This document shows positions 46,642-55,572 of a stretch of 64,000 nt of DNA, one piece after another. The position numbers and the translations under genes were made by a program. The DNA is from Parachitinimonas caeni (GTDB lineage: Bacteria; Pseudomonadota; Gammaproteobacteria; Burkholderiales; Chitinimonadaceae). The stretch spans positions 124,001-188,000 of the forward strand of contig NZ_JARRAF010000005.1 in assembly GCF_030129945.1 (NCBI RefSeq), read 5' to 3'. Within the stretch, counting starts at the first letter, position 1. Each line of letters opens with the position of its first letter. The notes under the pieces are model-generated. The model made no database searches. It was not told where the DNA came from and saw nothing but the letters and a program-made list of their open reading frames with translations.

Positions 46642-47442
46642 CTACTCACCCAGAATCCGCCGGTATTCGCTGCTGTCCCGGATATTGACCAATTCGCCCC
46701 ATATCGTTTCCGCTTCGCGATTGGCGCGCTGGTAATACGAGCGGGAGAAAATCAGGTAGTACGATTTCTTCACCATCGGTTCATTGGCGCGGCGAATCTT
46801 GTCTGTCCATTCGGTATTCTGTTTGCGCAGCGAATCCATCGAGTCTGAAAAGCTGACGACAGCGTCAACACGGCCCGCCAGCAATTTACGTACGCTGTTG
46901 ATCAGGTCGGACGTGAGGTCGATCTCGACGCCCAGATCATTGAGCTGGTGGTTGATCGAATAACCGGGGTGCGAGGCCACTCGCTTCACCGGGCCGCTGA
47001 ATTTGCCCTTTTGCCAGTCAAAGCCAGTGTCACTGCGGAAGTACACCTCGTAGTGGCTGACGAACAGTCGCCGGCTCTCGTCCACCTGCCCGGCCGGGGT
47101 GGTCGGGAACACGCTGAATACGGCGCGTTGTGGCGTGTAGCTGGCCCAGGCTGCGGCATCGCTGGTGCCTAGTTCCACTTCCTTCAGGCAGCGCGGCCAG
47201 GATGTGCCATTCACGTCAAAACGCAGCCCGGTTTTTTCGGTCAGTCGGTCAAACACCCAGTTGATGCGTGTCGCATCGGTTGGTGATGTCAGACTGGTGC
47301 CAATATCGCCTTCAAAACATACCTTGATCGGCGCCGCCTCGACCACTGCCAGGCAGGCCAGTGCCAGCCAGCCTGCGAAAAGGCTCAGCAACTGGCCGGT
47401 GGTTCGGTCGCTCAGTCGTCGTGCAAACCGGTTCCTTGCCAT
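46642..47442 (-). CDS. Periplasmic solute-binding protein, family 3-like (orphan)
   Basis: A 266-aa exported protein with a long basic signal peptide (cleavage near VVEAAP, residue 37). AGGAGAG lies before the ATG at 47442, which fixes the start. It parallels the protein at 28150 at several points: IKVCFEGD against VKLCFENE, SWPRCLKEVELG against PWKRCLNELQSG, and RAVFSVFP against RAVFSVYP. It is therefore a diverged paralogue. No permease or ATPase genes lie nearby. Possible roles are ligand capture for a distant transporter or sensing. Confidence 0.8.
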   Translation of the reverse strand: MARNRFARRLSDRTTGQLLSLFAGWLALACLAVVEAAPIKVCFEGDIGTSLTSPTDATRINWVFDRLTEKTGLRFDVNGTSWPRCLKEVELGTSDAAAWASYTPQRAVFSVFPTTPAGQVDESRRLFVSHYEVYFRSDTGFDWQKGKFSGPVKRVASHPGYSINHQLNDLGVEIDLTSDLINSVRKLLAGRVDAVVSFSDSMDSLRKQNTEWTDKIRRANEPMVKKSYYLIFSRSYYQRANREAETIWGELVNIRDSSEYRRILGE

Positions 47443-47597
47443 GTCACTCTCCTGGCCGATCAAGATTGCCGCTGCTGGAATCGTCAAGCGCTAACCATGC
47501 CTTCCAGTTCCTGCGTGACGTTCTTTCTGGCGGACTACTGCCCGCGCATGCTCAGAAAACTGCTTCTTTCGATTCGAACCTGCTGTGTCTGAATCTT

Positions 47598-47671
47598 AGT
47601 CCACGTCGATCGACATCGCCTTGCAGAAACCGGCCCGGCGCGACCGGAAACAAAACGTCAACAGAGCCTAG
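47598..47671 (-). repeat. Dispersed repeat copy, single arm
   Basis: Read on the minus strand it begins TAGGCTCTGTTGACG, then TTTTGTTTCCGGTCGCGCCG, matching the right arm at 54522 almost base for base for about 37 bases. It lies between the solute-binding-protein gene and the MoxR gene. The matching left arm is not found. Confidence 0.75.
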
Positions 47672-47831
47672 TCCTTTGCCGGACAAATCAGCTATATCGA
47701 CAACTGGCATCGTGCATTGCAGTGGCAGGCTCGCGGTGACGGGGTACACTGCGCCAGCCACGGCAATGCCTGCTGGTCTCGGACAGACTTTCCTGCCTCT
47801 TTCAACCCCAACTCAACGACAAGCGAGCTTT

Positions 47832-48755
47832 ATGGATCACGCCATCACTACCCGCCTGCACAGCGCTCTGGCACAGATCAATGGTCTGATTCTGGGCAAG
47901 AAGACGCAGATCGAACTGGCGGTTGCCTGTCTTCTGGCGCGTGGTCACCTGCTGATCGAAGACGTGCCCGGCGTGGGCAAGACAACGCTGGCCCACACAC
48001 TGGCCGCAACACTGGGCCTGGCGTTTCAGCGCGTGCAGTTCACCAGCGACATGCTGCCTGCCGACCTGATCGGCGTGTCGATTTACGAGCGGCCCACCGG
48101 GGAATTCCGCTTTCATCCCGGCCCGATTTTCAATCAGGTGATACTTGCCGACGAAATCAACCGGGCAACGCCGAAAACCCAGTCTGCCTTGCTTGAAGCG
48201 ATGGAAGAGCGGCAGGTAACTCAAGATGGCGTTACCCGGCCCTTGCCGGACCCGTTCTTTGTGATTGCCACCCAGAACCCGGCCCATCAAATTGGCACGT
48301 TTCCGTTGCCAGAATCACAACTCGACCGGTTTCTGATGCGGATCACCCTTGGATATCCCGATCCAGCGGCCGAGCGGGCCATGCTGATGGGCGAAGATCG
48401 CCGCGAGTTGCTGCAGCGCCTGGCGCCAGCGTTGACGCCCAGCGATCTGGGCGCTTTACAGGCAGAAGTACGCAAGGTGCATGTGGCACCCGCGCTGGTG
48501 GATTATCTGCAAGCCTTGATCCACGCCAGCCGCGAATCGGCTGAATTCGTCAATGGGCTGTCGCCGCGTGCCGCATTGGGCCTGCTGATGGTGGCACGCG
48601 CCTGGGCGCTGCTGGCGGGCCGGCATGCCGTGTTGCCGGATGACATCCAGGCGGTGTTTCCCGGCGTGGCGACCCACCGCCTGCTGGCGCGTGGCAGCAA
48701 TCGTCCGCAACCCGAACTAGTCGCCAAGCTATTGTCCGATGTCGCGATTCCGTGA
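47832..48755 (+). CDS. MoxR-family AAA+ ATPase
   Basis: A 307-aa MoxR ATPase, a chaperone-like class often paired with DUF58 and VWA or transglutaminase proteins. Walker A is DVPGVGKTT (about residues 44-52) and Walker B is VILADEINRA (about 103-112). Sensor 1 lies in FFVIATQNP, and the MoxR-specific LPESQLDRFLMR follows. The C-terminal lid domain includes LSPRAALGLLMVARAWALL. The start at 47832 gives the usual MoxR N-terminus. Its 3' end overlaps the DUF58 gene by 17 bases, so the three genes to 51677 form one operon. Confidence 0.93.
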   Translation: MDHAITTRLHSALAQINGLILGKKTQIELAVACLLARGHLLIEDVPGVGKTTLAHTLAATLGLAFQRVQFTSDMLPADLIGVSIYERPTGEFRFHPGPIFNQVILADEINRATPKTQSALLEAMEERQVTQDGVTRPLPDPFFVIATQNPAHQIGTFPLPESQLDRFLMRITLGYPDPAAERAMLMGEDRRELLQRLAPALTPSDLGALQAEVRKVHVAPALVDYLQALIHASRESAEFVNGLSPRAALGLLMVARAWALLAGRHAVLPDDIQAVFPGVATHRLLARGSNRPQPELVAKLLSDVAIP

Positions 48756-49710
48756 GTCCTTCAAGCGCTTGCGCCAGAGCTGGTTTGTCCGGCGGCACAA
48801 GCGCATTGCCCTGGCTATCCGGCTTGAGCAGCGACGGGTGTATATCTTTCTGACACGTCCCGGCATCGCCTTTTGCCTGATCCTGCTGGCCATGCTTGGC
48901 GGTTCGGTCAATTACGATCTGTCGCTGGGCTACATTCTGGTATTCCTGCTCGGCTCCATGACCTTGGTGTCGATTTTTCATACCTTTCGCAATCTGCTCA
49001 ATCTGTCGCTGCAGCCAGGGCGTTGCGATCCGGCCTTTGTGGGCGAAGCCGCACGCTTTGAAGTGCTGGTCGAGAACAGTGGCAATCTGGTCCGTCGCAA
49101 CGTGCAACTGATATACGAAGAGGGCATGCCGGTCGCGGCGGATATCGAAGCGAATAGCCGCAGCGCGCTCTGGATGACTTTGCCGGCTCAGCAACGAGGC
49201 TGGCTGGTGCCGCCACGGCTGACGGTCTATACCGCGTATCCGCTCGGGCTGTTCCGGGCGTGGTCGTATTGCTGGTTTGATCAGCGCTGTCTGGTCTATC
49301 CACGGCCCGAGCTGTACCCACCGGAGTTGCCCGACCCCGGCGAAGGGGATGGGCCCGGCGCCCACACTCGTGCCGGGCATGATGACTTCGCCGGCCTACG
49401 CCAGCACACCCCGTCCGATTCCCCCCGCCATATCGCCTGGAAGGCCGCTGCCCGCGATGAAACGCTGCTGCTGACCAAGCAGTGGAGCGGGGAGGTCGCA
49501 CTTTCCCTGTGGCTGGAGTGGGACATGACGGGTGACGATCTTGATGTCGAAGCCCGTTTGTCCCGCCTGACCGCCTGGGTACTGGATGCCGAGGCGCGTG
49601 AACTGACTTTCGGCCTGCGCCTGCCCGGCAAGGTGATCGAGCCGGACCGGGGCGGTAATCACCTGAATGCCTGTCTGGCCGCCTTGGCCCTGTATGGGGT
49701 GAAGTCATGA
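48739..49710 (+). CDS. DUF58 membrane protein
   Basis: A 323-aa protein with two N-terminal transmembrane helices (IAFCLILLAMLGGSV and LGYILVFLLGSMTLVSIF) and a VWA-like C-terminal DUF58 domain. The signature block is HDDFAGLRQHTPSDSPRHIA followed by WKAAARDETLLLTKQW. DUF58 proteins accompany MoxR ATPases and probably act as membrane partners. The start overlaps the MoxR gene and the end overlaps the transglutaminase gene by 4 bases, indicating translational coupling. Confidence 0.9.
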   Translation: MSRFRESFKRLRQSWFVRRHKRIALAIRLEQRRVYIFLTRPGIAFCLILLAMLGGSVNYDLSLGYILVFLLGSMTLVSIFHTFRNLLNLSLQPGRCDPAFVGEAARFEVLVENSGNLVRRNVQLIYEEGMPVAADIEANSRSALWMTLPAQQRGWLVPPRLTVYTAYPLGLFRAWSYCWFDQRCLVYPRPELYPPELPDPGEGDGPGAHTRAGHDDFAGLRQHTPSDSPRHIAWKAAARDETLLLTKQWSGEVALSLWLEWDMTGDDLDVEARLSRLTAWVLDAEARELTFGLRLPGKVIEPDRGGNHLNACLAALALYGVKS

Positions 49711-51677
49711 GGGAAGGGGAAATCCAGCTCAACCGGGCGAATCTCGCCAGCCTGATTGCGGTGCTGGCATTGTTGATTGTCCCGCATGGCGACCATCTGC
49801 CCTGGTGGCTGATCGGTGTGCTGGGCCTGCTGTTTAGCTGGCGCCTGTTTCTGATCTCGATTCAAGGACGGCTGCCACCAAGCTGGCTGCTGCTGCCGTT
49901 TACCGTCAGCCTGATCATTGGCGTCTATGTCGAGTTCAAGACGCTGTTCGGCCGCACGGGGGGCGTCGCACTCCTCTCGGTGTTGATCGGGCTCAAATTG
50001 ATGGAGACGCGAGGGCGGCGTGATGCCTTGCTGCTGGTATTCCTGGGTTACTTTCTGGTCGTCACCAACTTTCTGTTTTCGCAATCGTTTGCCATGGCGG
50101 TGTATCTGCTGCTGATTGTGACCGTGATCACGGCATTGCTGGTGGGCTGGAACAGTGTTGGCTGGAACCGGTTGGAGGGTTTCTCGCCGCTGACGCATCT
50201 GGTCACCGCCGGCAAATTGTTGCTGCAGGCGGTGCCGCTGATGGTGTTGCTGTTTGTGTTCTTTCCTCGAATCGAAGGCCCCTTGTGGCGGCTGCCGCAA
50301 GATCGGAGCAGTGCCAAGGGTGGGCTGGCCGATAGCATGTCTCCCGGTAGTTTCAGCAACCTGTCACAGAGCGATGAAGTCGCCTTTCGCGTTGAATTCC
50401 TGGGGACGGTGCCGCCCCATGGCGCGCTGTATTGGCGCGGTCCGGTATTCGAGCAGTACGACGGCACAACCTGGAGTCAGATTCCTCTGGGTAGCGAACC
50501 GCCAGCACCGGTCGAAGGGATAGGCCCGGCGGTGCAGTATCAGTTGACGCTGGAACCCCATCAGCGCCCCTGGCTGCTAGCCCTGGATGCCCCGGCGCAG
50601 AGTCCTGGCAATGGCCGGATCTCTGACCGCATGCAGGCCGTAGCGAATGGCCCGGTGGTCAAGCGTGATCGTTATGCGCTGGCCTCTTGGCTCGACTACC
50701 GGATGGGCAAGCAGCAGGCAACACTGATGTTGCAACGCTCCCTGCTATTGCCGCGTGGCAACCCGAAAGCCAGGGCTTTGGCGGCCGGCTGGAAGGCACT
50801 GCCTCCGGCACAGCGCGTGACGGCGGCGCTGGCTTACTACGATAGCCAGCCCTTTACCTATACCTTGCAGCCACCGCTCTATCAGGGCGACGCGATCGAC
50901 CGCTTTTTGTTTGAAGGACGGCAGGGGTTTTGCGAACACTATGCAGGCAGCTTTGTGTTTCTGATGCGGGCGGCTGGTGTGCCGGCGCGGGTGGTGGGCG
51001 GTTATCAGGGGGGCGAACTCAATCCAGCCGGCAATTATCTGATCGTGCGTCAGGCCGATGCACATGCCTGGGCCGAAGTCTGGCTGGAAGGGCGCGGCTG
51101 GCAGCGGATTGACCCCACGGCGACGGTGGCGCCAGACCGCGTTGATCTGGGCCTCGCACGTTCAGTGGCACAGTCGGAGTCGCTACCGATGATGGTACGG
51201 GTGGATGCCAACTGGCTACGCGGTGTCCGCCTCGGCCTGGATGCGGCGGTGAATGCCTGGAACCAGTGGATCATCGGCTACACCCCCGATCAGCAAATGA
51301 AGCTGCTGCGTCAGCTGGGCATCAGCAATCTGGCCTCTTATCAATTCGTTGCCTGGTTTTTGGGCATGATCATGGCCATGACGCTGCCGTTGGCGGCATG
51401 GTTACTCTGGCATTTGCGTGGGCCAAACCCGCCACCCGAAGTCAAAGCCTGGCGCAGCTTCTGCCACAAGCTGGAAAAAGCCGGGGTCGAGGTTCGTCCT
51501 TCCGAACCACCGCTGGCGCTTTCCCAGCGGGCCTGTGCGGCGTTGCCGGAGCATGCAGAGGCTATTGCCACGATTATCGGGCAATATCTGGCCCTGCGTT
51601 ATCTGGGCGAAGCATCAGCAGAGGGCATTGTGCAGCTCAAGCAGCAGATTGCCGCCTTCAAGCCTCGCCGAACCTGA
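49707..51677 (+). CDS. TgpA-like membrane transglutaminase (DUF3488)
   Basis: A 656-aa inner membrane protein. Five to six N-terminal transmembrane helices (about residues 10-185) form the DUF3488 part. A periplasmic transglutaminase-like domain follows, with catalytic C409 (RQGFCEHYAG), H453 (ADAHAWAEVW) and D469 (RIDPTA). One more transmembrane helix near 550 and a cytosolic DUF4129-like tail come last. Pseudomonas TgpA has periplasmic transglutaminase activity and can be essential. It is the third gene of the MoxR-DUF58 operon, the conserved arrangement. Confidence 0.93.
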   Translation: MREGEIQLNRANLASLIAVLALLIVPHGDHLPWWLIGVLGLLFSWRLFLISIQGRLPPSWLLLPFTVSLIIGVYVEFKTLFGRTGGVALLSVLIGLKLMETRGRRDALLLVFLGYFLVVTNFLFSQSFAMAVYLLLIVTVITALLVGWNSVGWNRLEGFSPLTHLVTAGKLLLQAVPLMVLLFVFFPRIEGPLWRLPQDRSSAKGGLADSMSPGSFSNLSQSDEVAFRVEFLGTVPPHGALYWRGPVFEQYDGTTWSQIPLGSEPPAPVEGIGPAVQYQLTLEPHQRPWLLALDAPAQSPGNGRISDRMQAVANGPVVKRDRYALASWLDYRMGKQQATLMLQRSLLLPRGNPKARALAAGWKALPPAQRVTAALAYYDSQPFTYTLQPPLYQGDAIDRFLFEGRQGFCEHYAGSFVFLMRAAGVPARVVGGYQGGELNPAGNYLIVRQADAHAWAEVWLEGRGWQRIDPTATVAPDRVDLGLARSVAQSESLPMMVRVDANWLRGVRLGLDAAVNAWNQWIIGYTPDQQMKLLRQLGISNLASYQFVAWFLGMIMAMTLPLAAWLLWHLRGPNPPPEVKAWRSFCHKLEKAGVEVRPSEPPLALSQRACAALPEHAEAIATIIGQYLALRYLGEASAEGIVQLKQQIAAFKPRRT

Positions 51678-51726
51678 GCGCATTCCCACCAAACCTGAAA
51701 AACTTATTCAACCAACGGGGGCAGCA

Positions 51727-52173
51727 TTGAAGATTCCGAGAGCAACCATGGTCACCCTGGGCGTGGCCGACCTTGACCGTGCCACGCGTTTTTACGAAGC
51801 GGTGCTACGTACACCAGCTAATTGCCAGCACGACGGCATCCGCTTTTTCGAAATGCCCGGTATCTGGCTCAGCCTATACCCACGCGACAAGCTGGCGGAG
51901 GATATTTCGCCAACGCTGGATGCGACGCCAGCGGCCTTCAGTGGCATGACCATCGCGTACAACGCCCGTAGTCAGGAGGAAGTCAGCGCCATCATGCAAA
52001 CGGTCAGCCTGGCTGGCGGGCGCATTGCCAAGCCGGAACAAGAGACATTCTGGGGCGGCTTCAGCGGCTATTTTGCTGATCCGGATGGCTATTACTGGGA
52101 GGTGGCCTGGGGGCCGATGTTTGAGTTCGACTCGCAAGGTGGGCTGTTGCCGGCGCCTTTGTCGGGCGAATAA
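51727..52173 (+). CDS. VOC-family (glyoxalase-like) protein
   Basis: A 148-aa vicinal-oxygen-chelate fold protein. MVTLGVADLDRATRFYEAVL is the first beta-alpha-beta motif and GGFSGYFADPDGYYWEVAWG is the second, with the conserved Glu metal ligand near the end. The frame starts best at TTG 51727 behind a GGGGG ribosome binding site; the ATG at 51748 is the alternative. Function could be glyoxalase, dioxygenase-like or antibiotic binding. It lies 49 bp behind the transglutaminase gene and shares a terminator with the convergent 5'-nucleotidase gene. Confidence 0.82.
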   Translation: MKIPRATMVTLGVADLDRATRFYEAVLRTPANCQHDGIRFFEMPGIWLSLYPRDKLAEDISPTLDATPAAFSGMTIAYNARSQEEVSAIMQTVSLAGGRIAKPEQETFWGGFSGYFADPDGYYWEVAWGPMFEFDSQGGLLPAPLSGE

Positions 52174-52205
52174 AAAAGAGCGAGGCGGTTGATGCCGCCT
52201 CGCTC
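52172..52205. terminator. Terminator between convergent VOC and 5'-nucleotidase genes
   Basis: GAGCGAGGCGG and CCGCCTCGCTC form an 11-bp stem around TTGATG. An A6 run on the left gives a U-tract for leftward transcripts, so it mainly serves the 5'-nucleotidase gene. Confidence 0.85.
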
Positions 52206-52270
52206 AATGGCTACTGCGCAGAGCCTGTATGCGTCTGTGCCACGTCAGCCCGATGTCCGGGCTGCGGGGA

Positions 52271-53947
52271 TCAGTAAACGCGGATGATCCGATCCTGCTT
52301 GCCAACCGTCAGCGGCTGGCTCTTCTTCAGAAATGCTTCAAAGGCGTCGAGATCTTGCGCGCCACCCAGACGGTTCTGGCCCTGTTTGAAAGCCTTGAAG
52401 CCATCCCCTCCATCCGCCAGGAAGGCGTTGGCGGTTACACGGTAGCTGGCCTTGGGGTCGATCGGCTTGCCGTTGAGCTTGATCGACGTGATTTCCACAC
52501 GCTCGCCAGCCGGCTTGCGGTCGTCGTATTCGTAGCTGAAGCCAGCCGATACCTGCAGGATGCGGGGCTGGGGCTGGTTCAGCCACTGTTGTTCCAGAAT
52601 CTGGTCGATCTGCTCGCCGGTCAGGCTCATGGTAACCAGGCTGTTGCCAAACGGCTGGACGGTGAAGGTCTGGCCGTAGGTCACATCGCCATTTTCCAGC
52701 GGTACCAGATCGGCACGGATGCCTCCGATGTTCATGAAAGCGATGACTGCGTTGCCGGTGTCGGCTGTTGCGGTGGCGGCCAGTTGTCCATCGGCAATCA
52801 CGTCACCCAGAGGCGCTTCGCCGGCGGCGTTAGGCTTGCGCGAGATACCTCCTGCGACCACCTTGCCGATCACCCGGTTTTCCTGCACGGCGGCCAGCGG
52901 GCTGTAGTGGCTGATCAGCGCCGTCTGCACAGCATCTTTGGCCCCCTTCGGGTCTACTACCAGATTGGTGGCTTTCTTCTTGATGATGTCGCGGCTGACG
53001 GGGTCCAGCTCCAGATCAATGTCGGTCAGCATCTGGCCGTACTGGAAGGCGCTGGTGACCGGAATGCCGTTGATCGCGCAGTTGTATGGCTGATGGGTAT
53101 GGCCGCTGATCACAAAGTCAACCGACTTGTCGAGCTTGTTGACGATATCGACGATCGCGCCGGAGATGCCCTTGCAGTCATTCAGAACGCCAGTCTGGAA
53201 GCCACCTTCGTGCACGACAACGATGATCGCCTCAATGCCCTTGGCTTTGAGCTCGGGGATCAGCTTGTTGACGGTTTCTGCTTCGTCGAGGAATTCCAGA
53301 CCTTCCACGCCCTTGGGCGCCACGATGCCAGGTGTACCTTTGAGCGTCATGCCGATGAAAGCGACCGGGATGCCATCGTAGGTTTTGACTTCATAAGCGG
53401 GGAACAGGGTGTTGCCGGTGCTCTTGTCCACCACGTTAGCGGCCAGGAAGCGGAATTTGGCGCCTTCGAACTTGCCGGTCTGACCCTTGCAGCTGTTCGG
53501 GTCGGTTGGGTGGCAGCCGCCGACCTGCATCCGGGTCAGCTCTTTATGGCCGTCGTCGAATTCATGGTTGCCAACCGCGTTGATATCAAGGCCCAGCAGG
53601 TTCATGGCTTCGATCGTCGGCTCGTCATGAAACAAGGCAGAGAGCAGCGGGCTGGCGTTGATCAGGTCACCGGCTGAAACCACCACGCTGTGGGGGGTCT
53701 TGGCACGCAATTCCTTAACCTTGGCCGACATCAGCTCAATGCCACCACCGGGAACGGTGATGATTTTTGCTTCATCCGCCGGGTCATGTACTTTCACCAT
53801 GCCGGTCGGCTGCTTCAGGTTGCCGTGGAAGTCGTTGAAGGCGATGACCTTGAGCGGAACCGGGTTCGTGGAACCGCCTGTGGTGGCACAACCGGCCAGC
53901 AAGGCAGCGCTCAGGGTGGTCAGGGCGAAAAGCGGAATGGTCTTCAT
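52271..53947 (-). CDS. 5'-nucleotidase/metallophosphatase lipoprotein (UshA family)
   Basis: A 558-aa periplasm-facing nucleotidase. Signal peptide and lipobox LLAGC (Cys19) predict lipidation. The N-terminal dinuclear metallophosphatase domain has NDFHGNL, SAGDLINASP, GNHEFDDG and SGHTHQPYN metal-binding motifs. The C-terminal 5'-nucleotidase domain has NIGGIRADL, YGQTFTVQPFGN and the late NAFLADGGDGFKAF substrate loop. The usual role is to release nucleosides and phosphate from external nucleotides or UDP-sugars. The start at 53947 gives the compact signal peptide. Confidence 0.93.
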   Translation of the reverse strand: MKTIPLFALTTLSAALLAGCATTGGSTNPVPLKVIAFNDFHGNLKQPTGMVKVHDPADEAKIITVPGGGIELMSAKVKELRAKTPHSVVVSAGDLINASPLLSALFHDEPTIEAMNLLGLDINAVGNHEFDDGHKELTRMQVGGCHPTDPNSCKGQTGKFEGAKFRFLAANVVDKSTGNTLFPAYEVKTYDGIPVAFIGMTLKGTPGIVAPKGVEGLEFLDEAETVNKLIPELKAKGIEAIIVVVHEGGFQTGVLNDCKGISGAIVDIVNKLDKSVDFVISGHTHQPYNCAINGIPVTSAFQYGQMLTDIDLELDPVSRDIIKKKATNLVVDPKGAKDAVQTALISHYSPLAAVQENRVIGKVVAGGISRKPNAAGEAPLGDVIADGQLAATATADTGNAVIAFMNIGGIRADLVPLENGDVTYGQTFTVQPFGNSLVTMSLTGEQIDQILEQQWLNQPQPRILQVSAGFSYEYDDRKPAGERVEITSIKLNGKPIDPKASYRVTANAFLADGGDGFKAFKQGQNRLGGAQDLDAFEAFLKKSQPLTVGKQDRIIRVY

Positions 53948-54440
53948 GGAAAAGCTCCGGCTAGTAGATAGCAACCGACAACGGCAAGAATCCGGGCACC
54001 GCAAGCGCGGGGCGATCTGGAGGCCATAACCATCGCTTTCCTCGAAGGGGCGACGGCAGTGACTAGCCTTGGCAGACCGGCCTTTATTGTGATTTTTTCC
54101 TGGCGTTTGCGAAGCAACTGGGCTATGCGCTTCGCGGCAAAGGGCGGCAGCATATAGCGAGCGTGCAGCTTTGACTACCGCTTATTGTCAAAGGCGGGTT
54201 GGAAACCGGTAGGTAGGGAGATTTTTGGTAAGGGTTTTCCCTAGGTTGGGCGCGATCTGCCGGCCTGCCAGCCCTGCCGACTTAGGTCGATTGCACTGTG
54301 GTAAGCGCGAGACAACTGGTAGCGGCAGGTGAGGGTCATCGTCATCAATCGAAATGCCTGCCGAGCTGATGGATCCGGACTGATGAAGTTTGAATGTGGC
54401 TGGCGTCGCCCCAGCCGCAATTCGTGCCGTTTTCGCTGTT
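53948..54440. other. Intergenic region upstream of the 5'-nucleotidase gene
   Basis: A 493-bp stretch with no credible gene. It must hold the promoter for the leftward 5'-nucleotidase gene, but I find no convincing -35/-10 pair. A T-rich block lies near 54085-54092. It ends at the compact repeat element. Confidence 0.4.
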
Positions 54441-54523
54441 GGGCTCTGTTGATATTTTGTTTCTGGTCGCCCTGCCCCAAAACTCGGCCCGGCGCGACCG
54501 GAAACAAACGTCAACAGAGCCTA
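54441..54523. repeat. Dispersed inverted-repeat element, compact copy
   Basis: An 83-bp near-perfect hairpin. Left arm GGCTCTGTTGATATTTTG, then TTTCTGGTCGC; right arm, reverse-complemented, AGGCTCTGTTGACGTTTG, then TTTCCGGTCGCGCCGGG. It lies 23 bases after the znuA stop and may form a strong RNA hairpin there. Confidence 0.85.
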
Positions 54524-54545
54524 AAACATCCATTGCCTTGATCAA

Positions 54546-55448
54546 TCAGTTGGGAGCGGCTTTCATGGCTGAGAGCAAGGTGCTGAAGTTGTAGCGCCAC
54601 ATGGCGAGGTAGTTGGGGGCGCTTTCCGATGGGCTGGAGAGCGCGTCGGAATACAGCCGGCTGCCCACGCTGGCGCCGGTTTCGCGGCTGATCTGCTCAA
54701 TCAGTTTGGGATTGGAGATGTTCTCGACAAAGACGGTTTTGACCTTCTCCTGGCGGATCTGCCGGATTAGCCGGGCTACCGAGCCGGCTGAGGCGTCAGA
54801 CTCGGTGCTCATGCCTTGTGCTGCCAGAAACTGGATGCCAAAGCGACGGCCCAAATAGGCAAAGGCATCGTGAGAGGTAATGATCTTGCGTCGGCTGGCC
54901 GGTACTTTGGCGATTTCCTGAGTGGCCCACTGTTCCAGTTCCTGCAGCTTCTGGTCGTAGGCGGAAGCGCGCTGTTGGTAGTAGGCGCCATTGGCCGGGT
55001 CGGCCTTGCTGAGCCCATCGGCGATATTGACGACGTAACGCCGGGTGACGCTCAGATCCTGCCAGGCATGCGGGTCGAATTCATGGCCGGCGTGGCCCGC
55101 ATGGTCATGGCTGGACTCCGACTTGAGTGGGGTGATGCCCTGGCTGGCGACGACTACCAGCCCGCCAAATCGACTGGCCTTGATCAAGCGCTCCATCCAG
55201 CCTTCGAACCCCAAACCATTCACTACCATGACCTTGGCACCGGCAACGGTCTTGAGGTGAGTGGGGGCTGGTTGAAAGACGTGGGCGTCAGCATCCGCAC
55301 CGACCAGGGTTTTCACGGCGACGCGGTCGCCCCCGACCTGCCGAACCAGATCGCCAAGAACGCTGAAGCTGGCGACAACCGGCATGGGTTCGGCTGCGAA
55401 GGCGGATGGGAGGATCAGGCCGGCGAGGGCTGCGAGGAGTGATTTCAT
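54546..55448 (-). CDS. znuA: Zinc ABC transporter substrate-binding protein
   Basis: A 300-aa cluster A-I periplasmic metal-binding protein. Signal peptide cleavage is after AFA (residue 18). Metal ligands include H56 (DADAHVFQP) and H127 (EFDPHAWQ). The His-rich loop SHDHAGHAGH (about 113-122) is typical of zinc-binding rather than manganese-binding members. The start at 55448 is fixed by the signal peptide. It is the last gene of the leftward zur-smORF-znuC-znuB-znuA operon, 124 bp after znuB. Confidence 0.92.
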   Translation of the reverse strand: MKSLLAALAGLILPSAFAAEPMPVVASFSVLGDLVRQVGGDRVAVKTLVGADADAHVFQPAPTHLKTVAGAKVMVVNGLGFEGWMERLIKASRFGGLVVVASQGITPLKSESSHDHAGHAGHEFDPHAWQDLSVTRRYVVNIADGLSKADPANGAYYQQRASAYDQKLQELEQWATQEIAKVPASRRKIITSHDAFAYLGRRFGIQFLAAQGMSTESDASAGSVARLIRQIRQEKVKTVFVENISNPKLIEQISRETGASVGSRLYSDALSSPSESAPNYLAMWRYNFSTLLSAMKAAPN

Positions 55449-55572
55449 GGTGTCGGTCTGGGTCTTATGGTGTTGTTGGAGGTACTTCGTCTGCAGTGGC
55501 GGCAGCGCGGCTAGCCGGCTGAGCCTAGGGCAGCTGATCGGGCAGCACATTGCGATGCCTGCGCTGGCCGGG

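Noticed and set aside
47361-47831. A 157-codon N-terminal extension of the MoxR ATPase
   Set aside because: It runs through a repeat copy and the opposite gene's start; MoxR proteins begin close to MDHAITTRLH.
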